In this document: piece by piece, positions 8,829 through 17,219 of the stretch
How the letters are laid out: the number at the start of each line of letters is the position of its first letter
Position numbering within the stretch: the first letter of the stretch is position 1
Assembly (NCBI GenBank): GCA_964247755.1
Contig: CAXTVX010000011.1
Location: forward strand, 1 to 64,000
Direction of reading: 5' to 3'
Source of the DNA: Lichenicola sp964247755
GTDB lineage: Bacteria > Pseudomonadota > Alphaproteobacteria > Acetobacterales > Acetobacteraceae
DNA: 64,000 bases
The notes under the pieces: model-generated
Databases searched by the model: none
What the model saw: the letters and a program-made list of their open reading frames with translations, nothing else
Told to the model about the DNA's origin: nothing
Position numbers and translations under genes: made by a program

Positions 8829-9755
8829 TCAGGATACGGTCGGGTAGCGCACGCCGGTCAGCTGCTCCGACACCGTCCAGAGCCGCTGCCAGACCGCCTG
8901 GTCGAGGGCGTGCGGCGAGACCACGGCGGGGGCCGGGTCGCCCTTGATCTCCTTGAACCCGTCCGGGCCCCAGTACTGTCCGCCCTTCACGTCAGGCATG
9001 GTGGCGGCATACAGGCCGGGCAGCGCCCCCCGGACCGCATCCTGCCCGAACACGCCGATCGCGGCGTTGGCGGCGGCCGCCGCGATCCGCGGCATACCGG
9101 TGGCGGCGACGAAGCCGGTGGTGGCGACGCCCGGATGCGCCGCCACGCTGACCAGACGCGAGCCCTCGGCGCGAGCGCGCCGGTCGAGCTCGAAGGCGAA
9201 CATGAGGTTGGCCAGCTTGGACTGGCTGTATGCCTTGCTGCCGTTGTAGCGGCGCTCGCCCTGCAGGTCGTCGAAGTCGATCCGGCCGCGCCGGTGGGCG
9301 ATGCTGCTGATCGCCACCACCCGCGGCGCCGGGGCATTCAGCAGGAGCGGCATCAGCAGCCCGGTCAGGGCGAAGTGGCCGAGATGGTTGGTGCCGAACT
9401 GCCGCTCGAAGCCGTCCACGGTGACCGCGCGCGTCCGCTGCAGGCCGAGCCCGGCATTGTTCAGCAGCACGTCGACCTGCGGCACCGAGTCGGCGGTGCG
9501 CCGGGCGAACTCCCGCACGCTGGCGAGATCGGCCGTGTCCAGCAGCGAGACCGTGACCCGCGCTTGGCTGTGCCGTGCCCGGATCCGGGCCGCCACCGCG
9601 TCGCCGCGCGCCTGGGCACGCACCGCCAGCACCACCTGCGCTCCCCGTCCCGCGAGCACGTCGGCCGCTTCCGAGCCGATCCCGCTGCTGCTTCCGGTGA
9701 TGATGACGACCCGACCATCCTGGTCGGGCATGTTGGCGGGGGTCCAGCGCGGCAT
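8829..9755 (-). CDS. Short-chain dehydrogenase/reductase (retinol dehydrogenase-like)
   Basis: An NAD(P)-dependent oxidoreductase of 308 residues. The dinucleotide loop is TGSSSGIGSEAA near residue 21, followed by LLNNAGLG, then VAISSIAHRRG with the catalytic Ser, and YSQSKLAN with the catalytic Tyr and Lys. HPGVATTGF follows, as in the family. The extended C-terminus with GGQYWGPDGF resembles retinol dehydrogenase/WW-domain oxidoreductase-type SDRs. ATG at 9755 has AGGAG about nine bases upstream. Substrate cannot be predicted. Confidence 0.92.
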   Translation of the reverse strand: MPRWTPANMPDQDGRVVIITGSSSGIGSEAADVLAGRGAQVVLAVRAQARGDAVAARIRARHSQARVTVSLLDTADLASVREFARRTADSVPQVDVLLNNAGLGLQRTRAVTVDGFERQFGTNHLGHFALTGLLMPLLLNAPAPRVVAISSIAHRRGRIDFDDLQGERRYNGSKAYSQSKLANLMFAFELDRRARAEGSRLVSVAAHPGVATTGFVAATGMPRIAAAAANAAIGVFGQDAVRGALPGLYAATMPDVKGGQYWGPDGFKEIKGDPAPAVVSPHALDQAVWQRLWTVSEQLTGVRYPTVS

Positions 9756-9823
9756 CGGTTCGAACTCCTGTTGCTCGGGGGCTGCGTCGACCGTTCATCA
9801 CGGCACGCAGCCGGCCGGCTTGC

Positions 9824-10729
9824 CTACGCGCGGTCCGGGCGGGGGAACGGCAGGCTGCGGTTGATGTCGGTCGCCGCGATCGCCGCGTGCCCGCTCGCCA
9901 CGCTCACCTGCGACAGCCCGCTGACCACGTCGCCGGCGGCGTAGAGCCCGGGCACGCTCGTCCGCTGGTGCCGGTCCACCAGCAGCGCCCCGTCCTCGTC
10001 CGCCTCCGCCCCGAGATCGAGGGCGAGGCCGGAACGGATACGCGTGCCGAGCGCAGAGTAGATGGTGTCGTAGCGGCGTTCGGTGCCGTCCTGCATGTGC
10101 CAGGCGGCGATCCGGTCGCCTTCCACCGACAGCGCGGTGACCGGCGTCTCGTCAATCGCGATCCCGGCCTCGTGCAGGGTGCGCCGCTCGTCGTCTGGCA
10201 TCTCCATCGCCCGGCCCAGGGTCAGCACGGTGAGGTCGGCGGTGTAGCCACGCAGCAGCAGCGCCTCCTTGACCCGGCAGCGCCCGAAGGCGATCAGCGC
10301 CACCTTCTGTCCGATCACCTCGAACGCGTCGCAGATCGGGCAGTAGCGGACCAGCCCGCGACGCACCGCGTCGCGCACCCCCGGCAGCTCCGGCTCGACG
10401 TCGAGCCCGCCGGTCGCCAGCAGCACGCGCGGCACGCGTACGGCATCGCCCGCCACCGTCGCCTCGAACCCACCCTCCGGCAGCGCGACAAGGCCGGACA
10501 CCTCGCCTGGCCGCATGAGGGCGCCATATTGGCCCGCCTGCACCCGCAGGCGGCCGAGCAGGCCGTCTCCGGACAGGCCCTCGGGGAAACCCACCAGGTT
10601 GTGCGAGACCGGAATCCAGGATGCCCGGCTCACCCCGCCGTCGACCACCGTCACCTGACGGCGGAACCGCGCCAGGTAAACCGCCGCGGTCAACCCGGCC
10701 GGACCGGCTCCGATCACGAGACAGTCCAT
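9824..10729 (-). CDS. Thioredoxin-reductase-like FAD-dependent oxidoreductase with CPIC motif
   Basis: A 301-residue flavoprotein from ATG at 10729, which has AGGAG five bases upstream. The FAD loop VIGAGPAGLTAAVYLA is at the N-terminus and VPGLYAAGDVVSG near the C-terminus binds the flavin. The redox-active pair is CPIC at residues 130-133 (RYCPICDAFE) rather than the CATC of classical thioredoxin reductase. The second nucleotide-binding loop, normally GxGxxA/G, reads ALIAFGRCRVKEA and lacks the glycine pattern, so NADPH use is uncertain. It sits between an SDR and DUF1653. Substrate unknown. Confidence 0.85.
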   Translation of the reverse strand: MDCLVIGAGPAGLTAAVYLARFRRQVTVVDGGVSRASWIPVSHNLVGFPEGLSGDGLLGRLRVQAGQYGALMRPGEVSGLVALPEGGFEATVAGDAVRVPRVLLATGGLDVEPELPGVRDAVRRGLVRYCPICDAFEVIGQKVALIAFGRCRVKEALLLRGYTADLTVLTLGRAMEMPDDERRTLHEAGIAIDETPVTALSVEGDRIAAWHMQDGTERRYDTIYSALGTRIRSGLALDLGAEADEDGALLVDRHQRTSVPGLYAAGDVVSGLSQVSVASGHAAIAATDINRSLPFPRPDRA

Positions 10730-10807
10730 CGGGGCTCCTGGTGCTGCGCCGGACCGGCAGGATAGACCGATCGCCGCATGCCCCGCCATCCGGTGGTACG
10801 GCGATCC

Positions 10808-11023
10808 TCAGCCCTGCGTCGCCATCCGGGCAAAGCGGGGCACCGCCGCCCCGTCCACCAGTACGGTCTCGTTCCACATCGCCAGCGGCCGCACCCAGGT
10901 GCTGCCGTCCTTGTCGGCGCGGTAGACCACCAGCCATTCCTCGGTCTCGCTGTGCCGGCCGGTGGCCAGCACCATGTACAGCCCGCCCTTGTAGTGGCGG
11001 TAGGCGCCTGGTGTCGGCTCCAT
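10808..11023 (-). CDS. DUF1653 domain protein
   Basis: A 71-residue protein starting MEPTPGAYRHYKGGLY, which is the DUF1653 signature (YRHYKG-x-Y, RHSET, LVVYR, WVRPLAMW). Members are small single-domain proteins of unknown function. The ATG at 11023 is preceded by a strong GAGGAGGAA. It is read in the same direction as the flavoprotein gene downstream, separated by 78 bp. Confidence 0.88.
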   Translation of the reverse strand: MEPTPGAYRHYKGGLYMVLATGRHSETEEWLVVYRADKDGSTWVRPLAMWNETVLVDGAAVPRFARMATQG

Positions 11024-11137
11024 GGCGGTTCCTCCTCGTTCGGCGGGGCAGGAGCCCCTCGCCGCTCCGGTTCGTCCCGCCTATGATGCGGTCCCCAGTC
11101 CAGGATTGCTGGCCCTACCGCCGCTGGAAACCCCCAC

Positions 11138-11689
11138 ATGACCCGCCGCCTGATCGGTCTCGTCCTGTCGCTCTGCCTGCTGCCGCTGTTGCCGGCGACG
11201 GCCCAGACCCGGCACCGCCACCACCATCCCGCCCCCGTCGCGTCGAGCCCGGTGATCCTGACCCAGCAGCCGGGCACCCCACTCGACACAGCGGCGCGGC
11301 AGCTCAACGCCGAGGATATCGCCGGCGCCGGGAAGCGGCACGAGACCCCAATCGTGCTGATCGGCTCGGCGCCGCTGTCCACCGACCACGGCGACACCGC
11401 CCTGTTCGTGCAGACGCAATCCGCCAGCCTGTGCGGTTCGGCCGGCTGCTCGACCTCGGTCTACCTCCGCCACGACGGACGCTGGATCAAAGTGCTCGAC
11501 TCCGTCAGCGGCCCGATCAAGGTGCTGGCGACCAGCTCGGGCGGCATGCACGACCTGGTGGTGGGCGACAAGGATCGCTGGACCTGGTCCGGCTCGGCCT
11601 ACCACGACACCCTGCCGGCGGTGCCGATCGGCAACCTCAGGCGCTCGGTCGAGCGGCACCAAGAGCAGGCGCACCGGGACGGCGGCTAG
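11138..11689 (+). CDS. Hypothetical secreted protein
   Basis: A 183-residue protein with a clear Sec signal peptide: basic MTRR, a hydrophobic LIGLVLSLCLLPLLP core and an ATAQ-T cleavage site near residue 23. The mature part begins with a His-rich stretch (TRHRHHHPAP) and has a globular region containing SASLCGSAGCSTSVYLRHDG, with two Cys that could form a disulfide in the periplasm. Family not recognised. It converges with the tRNA-Gly gene. Confidence 0.65.
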   Translation: MTRRLIGLVLSLCLLPLLPATAQTRHRHHHPAPVASSPVILTQQPGTPLDTAARQLNAEDIAGAGKRHETPIVLIGSAPLSTDHGDTALFVQTQSASLCGSAGCSTSVYLRHDGRWIKVLDSVSGPIKVLATSSGGMHDLVVGDKDRWTWSGSAYHDTLPAVPIGNLRRSVERHQEQAHRDGG

Positions 11690-11696
11690 CCGAAGA

Positions 11697-11770
11697 TGGA
11701 GCGGGTGAAGGGAATCGAACCCTCGTATGAAGCTTGGGAAGCTTCCGTTCTACCATTGAACTACACCCGC
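11697..11770 (-). tRNA. tRNA-Gly, anticodon CCC
   Basis: Read on the minus strand, the sequence forms a full cloverleaf. The acceptor stem is GCGGGTG paired with CACCCGC, the discriminator is T and the CCA is encoded. The D arm contains AGTTCAATGGTAGAAC. The anticodon stem is GAAGC/GCTTC around loop TTCCCAA, giving anticodon CCC for GGG codons. The T arm is GAGGG-TTCGATT-CCCTT. GGG codons read by a dedicated tRNA fit the high GC content. Confidence 0.97.
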
Positions 11771-12025
11771 CCTGTGCCGGTCGCCGGAAGTTATACGGCC
11801 GCCCCGATCCCGCGGCAACGCCCCCGCGCAGTTGACGGCCCCCGGAGGCGGCTCCTAGAACCGTTCCCGTCACGACCCTCGCGACGTGTCCGGCCGGCTC
11901 GGGGCGAGGTGAAACAGGCGCGCTGAAGCGGCCTCGGCGGCAGGCGTCCGGGCGCAGGATTCGGGGAGCCGGCCGCCTTGGCATCCACGTCCGGGCATCG
12001 CCTCCGACCGATCGGGGAAGCCGAG

Positions 12026-13240
12026 ATGAACGACCAGCACGCCTTCCATCCTACCACCCTGCTGCTGCACGCAGGGACCGCGCGCACGCCGCACGGCGAG
12101 ACCAGCGAGGCGATGTTCCTCACGTCCGGCTTCGTCTACGACGACGCCGAGCAGGCCGAGGCCACATTCCTGGGCCAGGCGACGCACTACCAGTACAGCC
12201 GCTTCGGCAACCCCACCGTCGCCGCGTTCGAACACAGGCTCGCGGCGCTGGAAGGCGCCGAAGCCTGCCGCGCCACCGCCACCGGCATGGCCGCGGTGAG
12301 CTCCGCGCTGCTCAGCCACCTCAAGCACGGCGACCGCATCGTCGCAGCCCGCGCGCTGTTCGGCTCCTGCCACTGGATCGTGTCGCAGCTGCTGCCGCGC
12401 TACGGCATCGAGAGCGTGTTCGTCGACGGCGGCGACCTCGACGCCTGGGCCGAGGCGCTGTCGGTGCCCACCGCCTGCGTGCTGCTGGAAACGCCCTCCA
12501 ACCCGATGCTGGACATCGTCGACCTCCGGGCGGTGTGCGAGATGGCGCACCGCGCCGGCGCGGTGGTGGTGGTGGACAACGTGTTCGCCACCCCGCTACA
12601 GCAGCAGCCGCTGCGGTTCGGCGCCGACGTGGTGGTGTATTCCTGCACCAAGCACATCGACGGCCAGGGCCGGGTGCTGGGCGGCGCGGTGCTCGGCACC
12701 AGGACCTGGATCGAGGAAACGCTGCAGCCGTTCCTGCGCAACACCGGGCCGGCGATGTCGCCATTCAACGCCTGGGTGCTGTCCAAGGGGCTGGAAACGC
12801 TGTCGCTCCGGGTGGACGCGATGACGCGCAACGCCGCAGCGGTCGCGGACGCGCTGGCCGAAGCCCCCGGCATCGCCCGGGTCTGGTATCCGGCGCGCGC
12901 GGACCATCCGCAGCACGGGCTTGCGATGCGGCAGATGAGCGCCGGCGGCACGCTGGTCACCTTCGCCGTCGAGGGCGGCAAGCCAGAAGCGTTCCGCATG
13001 ATGAACGCGCTGCGCCTGATCGCCATCTCCAACAACCTGGGCGACAGCCGCTCGCTCGTGACCCACCCGGCCACCACCACCCACATGAAGATCGGGCCGG
13101 CGGAGCGCGCTGCACTCGGCATCGGCGACGGCGTGATCCGGCTGTCGGTCGGGCTCGAGGACGTGCGCGACCTCCTGGACGACCTCCGGCGCGGCCTCCA
13201 TGCGCTGGCGGAGCCGAGCCGGCGTCAGGCTGCAGAGTGA
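12026..13240 (+). CDS. metZ: O-succinylhomoserine sulfhydrylase
   Basis: MetZ is a PLP enzyme of the Cys/Met metabolism family that makes homocysteine directly from O-succinylhomoserine and sulfide. ATG at 12026 gives 404 residues, and GGGGAAG precedes it; the longer frame from 11978 adds non-conserved sequence. HYQYSRFGNPTV, ATATGMAAVSSALLSHLK, LLETPSNPMLDIVDL and VVDNVFATPLQQ match the family. The Schiff-base lysine is K209 in YSCTKHIDGQGRVLGG. The flanking apaG is typical of alphaproteobacterial metZ loci. A 255-bp leader precedes it and may be regulated, but no known riboswitch consensus was found. Confidence 0.95.
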   Translation: MNDQHAFHPTTLLLHAGTARTPHGETSEAMFLTSGFVYDDAEQAEATFLGQATHYQYSRFGNPTVAAFEHRLAALEGAEACRATATGMAAVSSALLSHLKHGDRIVAARALFGSCHWIVSQLLPRYGIESVFVDGGDLDAWAEALSVPTACVLLETPSNPMLDIVDLRAVCEMAHRAGAVVVVDNVFATPLQQQPLRFGADVVVYSCTKHIDGQGRVLGGAVLGTRTWIEETLQPFLRNTGPAMSPFNAWVLSKGLETLSLRVDAMTRNAAAVADALAEAPGIARVWYPARADHPQHGLAMRQMSAGGTLVTFAVEGGKPEAFRMMNALRLIAISNNLGDSRSLVTHPATTTHMKIGPAERAALGIGDGVIRLSVGLEDVRDLLDDLRRGLHALAEPSRRQAAE

Positions 13241-13256
13241 GCACCGGAGCCGCGCC

Positions 13257-13730
13257 ATGAAGGACAAGGGACCCATGACGGCCAGCCTTGTGCCGGAGAC
13301 CGATCCGCAGCCGGAGGCCGAGGACGGGGTACCCTGCTTCAGCGCCGTCACCCGCTTCATACGCGTCAGCGTGCGCTCGGTGTTCCTGGACGACCAGTCG
13401 CAGCCGGACGAGCGGCACTACCTGTGGGCCTACCGGGTGCGGATCGAGAACCACGGCACCGACACGGTGCGCCTGCTCGGGCGCTCCTGGCTGATCACCG
13501 ACGCCACCGGCCATGTCGAGCGGGTGCAGGGCGAGGGCGTGGTCGGCGAGCAGCCTGAGCTCAAGCCGGACGAGGCGTTCGAGTACACCTCCGGCACCCC
13601 GCTGGCGACGCCGACCGGCTTCATGTCCGGCCACTACCACATGGTCGCCACCGGCTCCGGCGAACGGTTCGACGTGGCGATCCCGGCGTTCAGCCTGGAC
13701 AGCCCGCACCAGCCCGGCATCGTCCACTAG
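13257..13730 (+). CDS. apaG: ApaG (Co2+/Mg2+ efflux protein family)
   Basis: ApaG is a single immunoglobulin-like beta domain protein whose biochemical role is unsettled. The core LWAYRVRIENHGTDTVRLLG, WLITDATGHVERVQGEGVVG, LKPDEAFEYTSGTPL and GFMSGHYHMV is diagnostic. ATG 13257 gives 157 residues; ATG 13275 gives 151 and is equally possible. Both exceed the usual 125-130 because of an acidic N-terminal extension. It starts 16 bases after metZ and probably shares its transcript. Confidence 0.93.
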   Translation: MKDKGPMTASLVPETDPQPEAEDGVPCFSAVTRFIRVSVRSVFLDDQSQPDERHYLWAYRVRIENHGTDTVRLLGRSWLITDATGHVERVQGEGVVGEQPELKPDEAFEYTSGTPLATPTGFMSGHYHMVATGSGERFDVAIPAFSLDSPHQPGIVH

Positions 13731-13743
13731 GCACGCCGGCCCG

Positions 13744-14373
13744 ATGGACAGCATGGACCCCGATCCCGACGCGCGCGCCGCGCGCCGTCCCAGCCGCGAG
13801 GAGGCGGAGGAGGCGGTGCGCACCCTGCTGCGCTGGGCCGGCGAGGACCCGTCGCGCGAAGGGCTGCACGACACCCCGCCCCGCGTGGTGCGCTCGTACG
13901 AGGAGTTCTTCCGGGGCTACGCCAACGACCCGGCGGCGCTGCTGAGCCGCACCTTCGCCGAGGTCGAGGACTACGACGAGATCGTGCTGCTGCGCGACAT
14001 CCGCTTCGAAAGCCATTGCGAGCACCACATGGTGCCGATCATCGGCCGGGCGCACGTCGCCTACCTGCCGCGCCGGCGCGTGGTGGGGATCAGCAAGCTG
14101 GCACGGGTGGTCGACGTGTATGCGCGCCGGCTGCAGATCCAGGAGCGCATGACCGCGCAGATCGCCAACACCATCAACGACGTGCTGCAGCCGCACGGGG
14201 TCGCCGTGATCCTGGAAGCCGGGCACCAGTGCATGACCACGCGCGGCGTGCATCGTCCTGGCGTGTCGATGGTCACCAGCCGCATGCTGGGCGCGTTCCG
14301 CGACAACCCGGCTACCCGACAGGAGCTGATGGCGATGCTGAGCCGGCCATCGGCGGCGACGCCATTCGAGTAA
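13744..14373 (+). CDS. folE: GTP cyclohydrolase I
   Basis: FolE converts GTP to 7,8-dihydroneopterin triphosphate, the entry point of both folate and queuosine/preQ0 synthesis. The 209-residue protein has the zinc and catalytic region ESHCEHHMVPIIGRAHVAY, the second Cys in EAGHQCMTTRGV, and GISKLARVVDVYARRLQIQE, all diagnostic. ATG 13744 or 13753 (MDPDPD) may start it; no strong ribosome binding site precedes either, which may reflect coupling to apaG 13 bases upstream. The other four preQ1 enzymes are at 56.2-58.6 kb. Confidence 0.96.
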   Translation: MDSMDPDPDARAARRPSREEAEEAVRTLLRWAGEDPSREGLHDTPPRVVRSYEEFFRGYANDPAALLSRTFAEVEDYDEIVLLRDIRFESHCEHHMVPIIGRAHVAYLPRRRVVGISKLARVVDVYARRLQIQERMTAQIANTINDVLQPHGVAVILEAGHQCMTTRGVHRPGVSMVTSRMLGAFRDNPATRQELMAMLSRPSAATPFE

Positions 14374-14701
14374 CAGCTCGTTCATGCCCAAGCCTTCCAG
14401 GTCAGGACACAAGCGCAACGAGCCGCGTCGAATTACATCCGAGGCAACGCCCGTACTGGCAGGCATGACACCGTCGGTCGAACCGATACCGGCCAGTTAG
14501 CTAGCCGGCTTCGGAGTTGGTTGTGGATCACGTGGAAGCGCCCGACGGTTGCATCCTGAGCGCCCCGCAGCGGCCACGATGCCAACCCCGCGCTGTGACC
14601 TTTGGCCGCAGCGCAATGGACAGAACGCCGCAGCGAACGCAGTTCATCCCTGACAGCCACGCGCCCAACTCAGCCAGGAACGCTCCGTCGGCCGCAGACC
14701 C
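14374..14701 (+). other. Intergenic region without a supported gene
   Basis: These 328 bases separate folE from the convergent sugar-permease gene. Short frames on both strands lack ribosome binding sites and coding-like composition. No clear terminator hairpin is visible. Confidence 0.5.
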
Positions 14702-15706
14702 CTACCGCTGGCCGCGCCGCCTGAGCTGGTCGAAATACACGATCGCGATGATCAGCAGGCCGGTGATGATGCCCTGCCAGAACGGGTTCACGTTCAGCAG
14801 GTTGGCGCCGTTGTTGATGGTGGTGAGCAGCATGGCGCCGAGCAGCGGACCGATGATGCTGCCGACCGCGCCGAACAGCGAGGTGCCGCCGATCACCGAC
14901 GAGGCGACGCTCTGCAGCTCCCAACCTTCCCCCGTGGTGGCCACGCCGATGCCGATCCGCGACGCGGTCAGGATGCCCACCACCGCGGCGAGCAGCGCCG
15001 ACAGCACGTAGGCCAGCGTCATGGTGCGGCTGACCTTCACCCCGGACAGCCGCGCCGCCTCCGGATTGCTGCCCACCGCATACAAGTAGCGGCCCCAGCG
15101 GCTGTGATGCAGCAGCACGTAGCCCGGGATCGCCACCGCCAGCACGGCGAGGAACAGGTTGGGGACGCCGAGCACGCCATGCCGCGAGAACGCGCCGAAG
15201 GATCGCGGCAGCCCGCCGATGGTCTGGCCGTTGGTGATCAGCAGGCCGGCGCCGCGCAGCGCCGTCATCGCCGCCAGAGTCATGATGAACGGCGGCAGGC
15301 GCAGGCGGACGATCCCGAACGCGTTCACCAGCCCCACCAGCACCCCCACCAGCAGCGTGGCGACCACGGCCACCGGGATCGGCCAGCCGGCGGCGAGCAT
15401 CAGCGCCACCACGGTGCTGGTCAGCCCGACCGTGGCACCCACCGACAGGTCGATCCCGGCGGTGATGATCACGAAGGTCTGGCCGATGGCGATGATCGAC
15501 CAGAGCGAGGCCTGGCGCAGCAGGTTGGTGAAGTTGCCGAGCGTGGCGAAGCTGTCCGTGCTCAGCGTCAGCAGCAGCCAGAGCAGCAGCAGCAGGCCGA
15601 GCAGGGTCAGGTTGAGCAGGAAGCCGAACTGCAGCCGGCGGCCGGCGGGGGGCCGGCCGGTCGCCGCCGGTGCCGGCACGGTGGCGGACTGGATCCCTTC
15701 AGACAC
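14702..15706 (-). CDS. Sugar ABC transporter permease, RbsC-like
   Basis: A 334-residue inner-membrane permease of the carbohydrate uptake transporter-2 (CUT2) group. Around ten hydrophobic segments are visible, beginning after a 30-residue cytoplasmic tail with FLLNLTLLGLLLLLWLLLTL. Family landmarks are TFVIITAGIDLSVGATVGL and IGGTSLFGAVGSIIGPLLGA. The start overlaps the end of the ATPase gene by eight bases, so it is the third gene of a binding protein-ATPase-permease operon. It presumably forms the channel for the sugar recognised by the RbsB-like protein. Confidence 0.93.
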   Translation of the reverse strand: MSEGIQSATVPAPAATGRPPAGRRLQFGFLLNLTLLGLLLLLWLLLTLSTDSFATLGNFTNLLRQASLWSIIAIGQTFVIITAGIDLSVGATVGLTSTVVALMLAAGWPIPVAVVATLLVGVLVGLVNAFGIVRLRLPPFIMTLAAMTALRGAGLLITNGQTIGGLPRSFGAFSRHGVLGVPNLFLAVLAVAIPGYVLLHHSRWGRYLYAVGSNPEAARLSGVKVSRTMTLAYVLSALLAAVVGILTASRIGIGVATTGEGWELQSVASSVIGGTSLFGAVGSIIGPLLGAMLLTTINNGANLLNVNPFWQGIITGLLIIAIVYFDQLRRRGQR

Positions 15707-17219
15707 CGATCGCCTCCGCGAGGATGGTTTCCCCGTCGGCTGCGTGCCCCTCGTGGGTTGCGACCAGCGCGCCGCGCCGGAACACGTGCAGCCGATCGCT
15801 CAGGTCGTACACCTCCGGCAGGTAGCTGGAGATCAGGATGATCCCGGCTCCGCGCCGGAGCAGGTTGGCGAACACCTTGTAGATCTCGGCCTTGGTGCCG
15901 ACGTCGACCCCCACCGTGGGCTCGTCGAAGATGAACAGCTCGGCGCCGTGGTTGAGCCACTTGCCGACCACGATCTTCTGCTGGTTGCCGCCCGACAGCG
16001 TCGCCGCCGCCACCGCCGCCGACGGGGCGACGATGCGCAGCTCCGCGATCTGCCGCCCGGCATCCCGCCGCTCCCGCTCGCGGTCCACCAGGCCGAACCG
16101 GCGGCTGATGCGCTCGAACACCGGCAGGTTGAGGTTGAAGCCGACCGGCAGGTTCAGGCACAGCCCCTGGTCGCGCCGGCTTTCCGGCACCAGCGCGATG
16201 CCGTGCGCGATCGCGGCACGCTCGTCGCGGATCGTCACCGCCTCGCCGCGCAGCCTTACCGACCCCGCGCTGTGCGCGGTGCGGCCGAACAGGGCACGCA
16301 CGAACTCGCTGCGGCCGGCGCCGATCAGGCCATACAGCCCGACGATCTCGCCGCGCCGCACGGTGAGCGAGACGTCCTGGAAGCCGGGCCCGCTCAGCCC
16401 CTCGACGTCGAGCAGCACCTCGCCGATCGGCACCTGCTCCTTGTGGTGTACCTCCTCGATCGAGCGCGCCACCATGTCGCGGATCAGCGCGCGCTCGTCG
16501 GTCTCCACCACCACCCGGGTCGCCACCTTCTGCCCGTCGCGCAGCACCGAGACGCGGTCGGCGAGCTGGAATATCTCCTCCAGCCGGTGGCTGATGTAGA
16601 CGATCGTCACCCCCTCGCCGTTCAGCCGACGGATCAGCCGGAACAGCTTGTCGGTGTCCTGCCGGGTGAGATAGCCGGTGGGCTCGTCGAAGATCAGGAA
16701 CCGCACCCCGCGCGCCGCCGCACGCGCGGTGGCCACCAGCTGCTGCCGCCCGATGGTGAGGTCGGACAGGATCGCGTCGGCCGGGATGTCGAAGCCGAGA
16801 TCGTCGAGCAGCACGCGCGCATCCGCTACCATGCGCCGGTGCTGCAGCAGGCCGCCGCGCGTGCGCTCGTCGCCGAGAAAGATGTTGGCCGCGACCGTGA
16901 GGTGCGGGCACAGCACCACCTCCTGGTGCACCGCGTTGATGCCGAGCGCGATCGCCTCCAGCGGCGAGGCGAGCGCCACCTCGCGCCCCTCCCACAGGAT
17001 CGTGCCGCCGCTGCGCTGGTGCACGCCGGTGAGGATCTTGATCAGGGTGGACTTGCCGGCGCCGTTCTCGCCGACGATGGCGTGGATCTCCCCGGCCCGG
17101 AAGTCCAGGTCCACCGCGCGCAGCGCGTGCGTGCCGACGAAGCGCTTGTCGACAGCACGCAGCGCCATGACCGGCGCCGCGTCGGGACCCGGCATCGCCG
17201 ACGCGGCGGCCTCGTTCAC
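15699..17219 (-). CDS. Sugar ABC transporter ATP-binding protein, RbsA/MglA-like
   Basis: A 506-residue tandem ATPase with two nucleotide-binding domains. The first has Walker A GENGAGKSTLIK, an LTIGRQQLVATARAAARG segment in place of a canonical ABC signature, and Walker B FLIFDEPTGYL. The second has LYGLIGAGRSEFVRALFG, a degenerate Walker A without the lysine, as usual in CUT2 proteins, followed by LSGGNQQKIVVGKWL and LFIFDEPTVGVDVG. It overlaps both neighbours. It energises import with the RbsC-like permease. Confidence 0.95.
   Translation of the reverse strand: MNEAAASAMPGPDAAPVMALRAVDKRFVGTHALRAVDLDFRAGEIHAIVGENGAGKSTLIKILTGVHQRSGGTILWEGREVALASPLEAIALGINAVHQEVVLCPHLTVAANIFLGDERTRGGLLQHRRMVADARVLLDDLGFDIPADAILSDLTIGRQQLVATARAAARGVRFLIFDEPTGYLTRQDTDKLFRLIRRLNGEGVTIVYISHRLEEIFQLADRVSVLRDGQKVATRVVVETDERALIRDMVARSIEEVHHKEQVPIGEVLLDVEGLSGPGFQDVSLTVRRGEIVGLYGLIGAGRSEFVRALFGRTAHSAGSVRLRGEAVTIRDERAAIAHGIALVPESRRDQGLCLNLPVGFNLNLPVFERISRRFGLVDRERERRDAGRQIAELRIVAPSAAVAAATLSGGNQQKIVVGKWLNHGAELFIFDEPTVGVDVGTKAEIYKVFANLLRRGAGIILISSYLPEVYDLSDRLHVFRRGALVATHEGHAADGETILAEAIGV

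Noticed and set aside
11771..12025. SAM-II riboswitch upstream of metZ
   Set aside because: The conserved SAM-II loop and AAA-rich pseudoknot strand before the ribosome binding site were not found; only a simple hairpin is seen.
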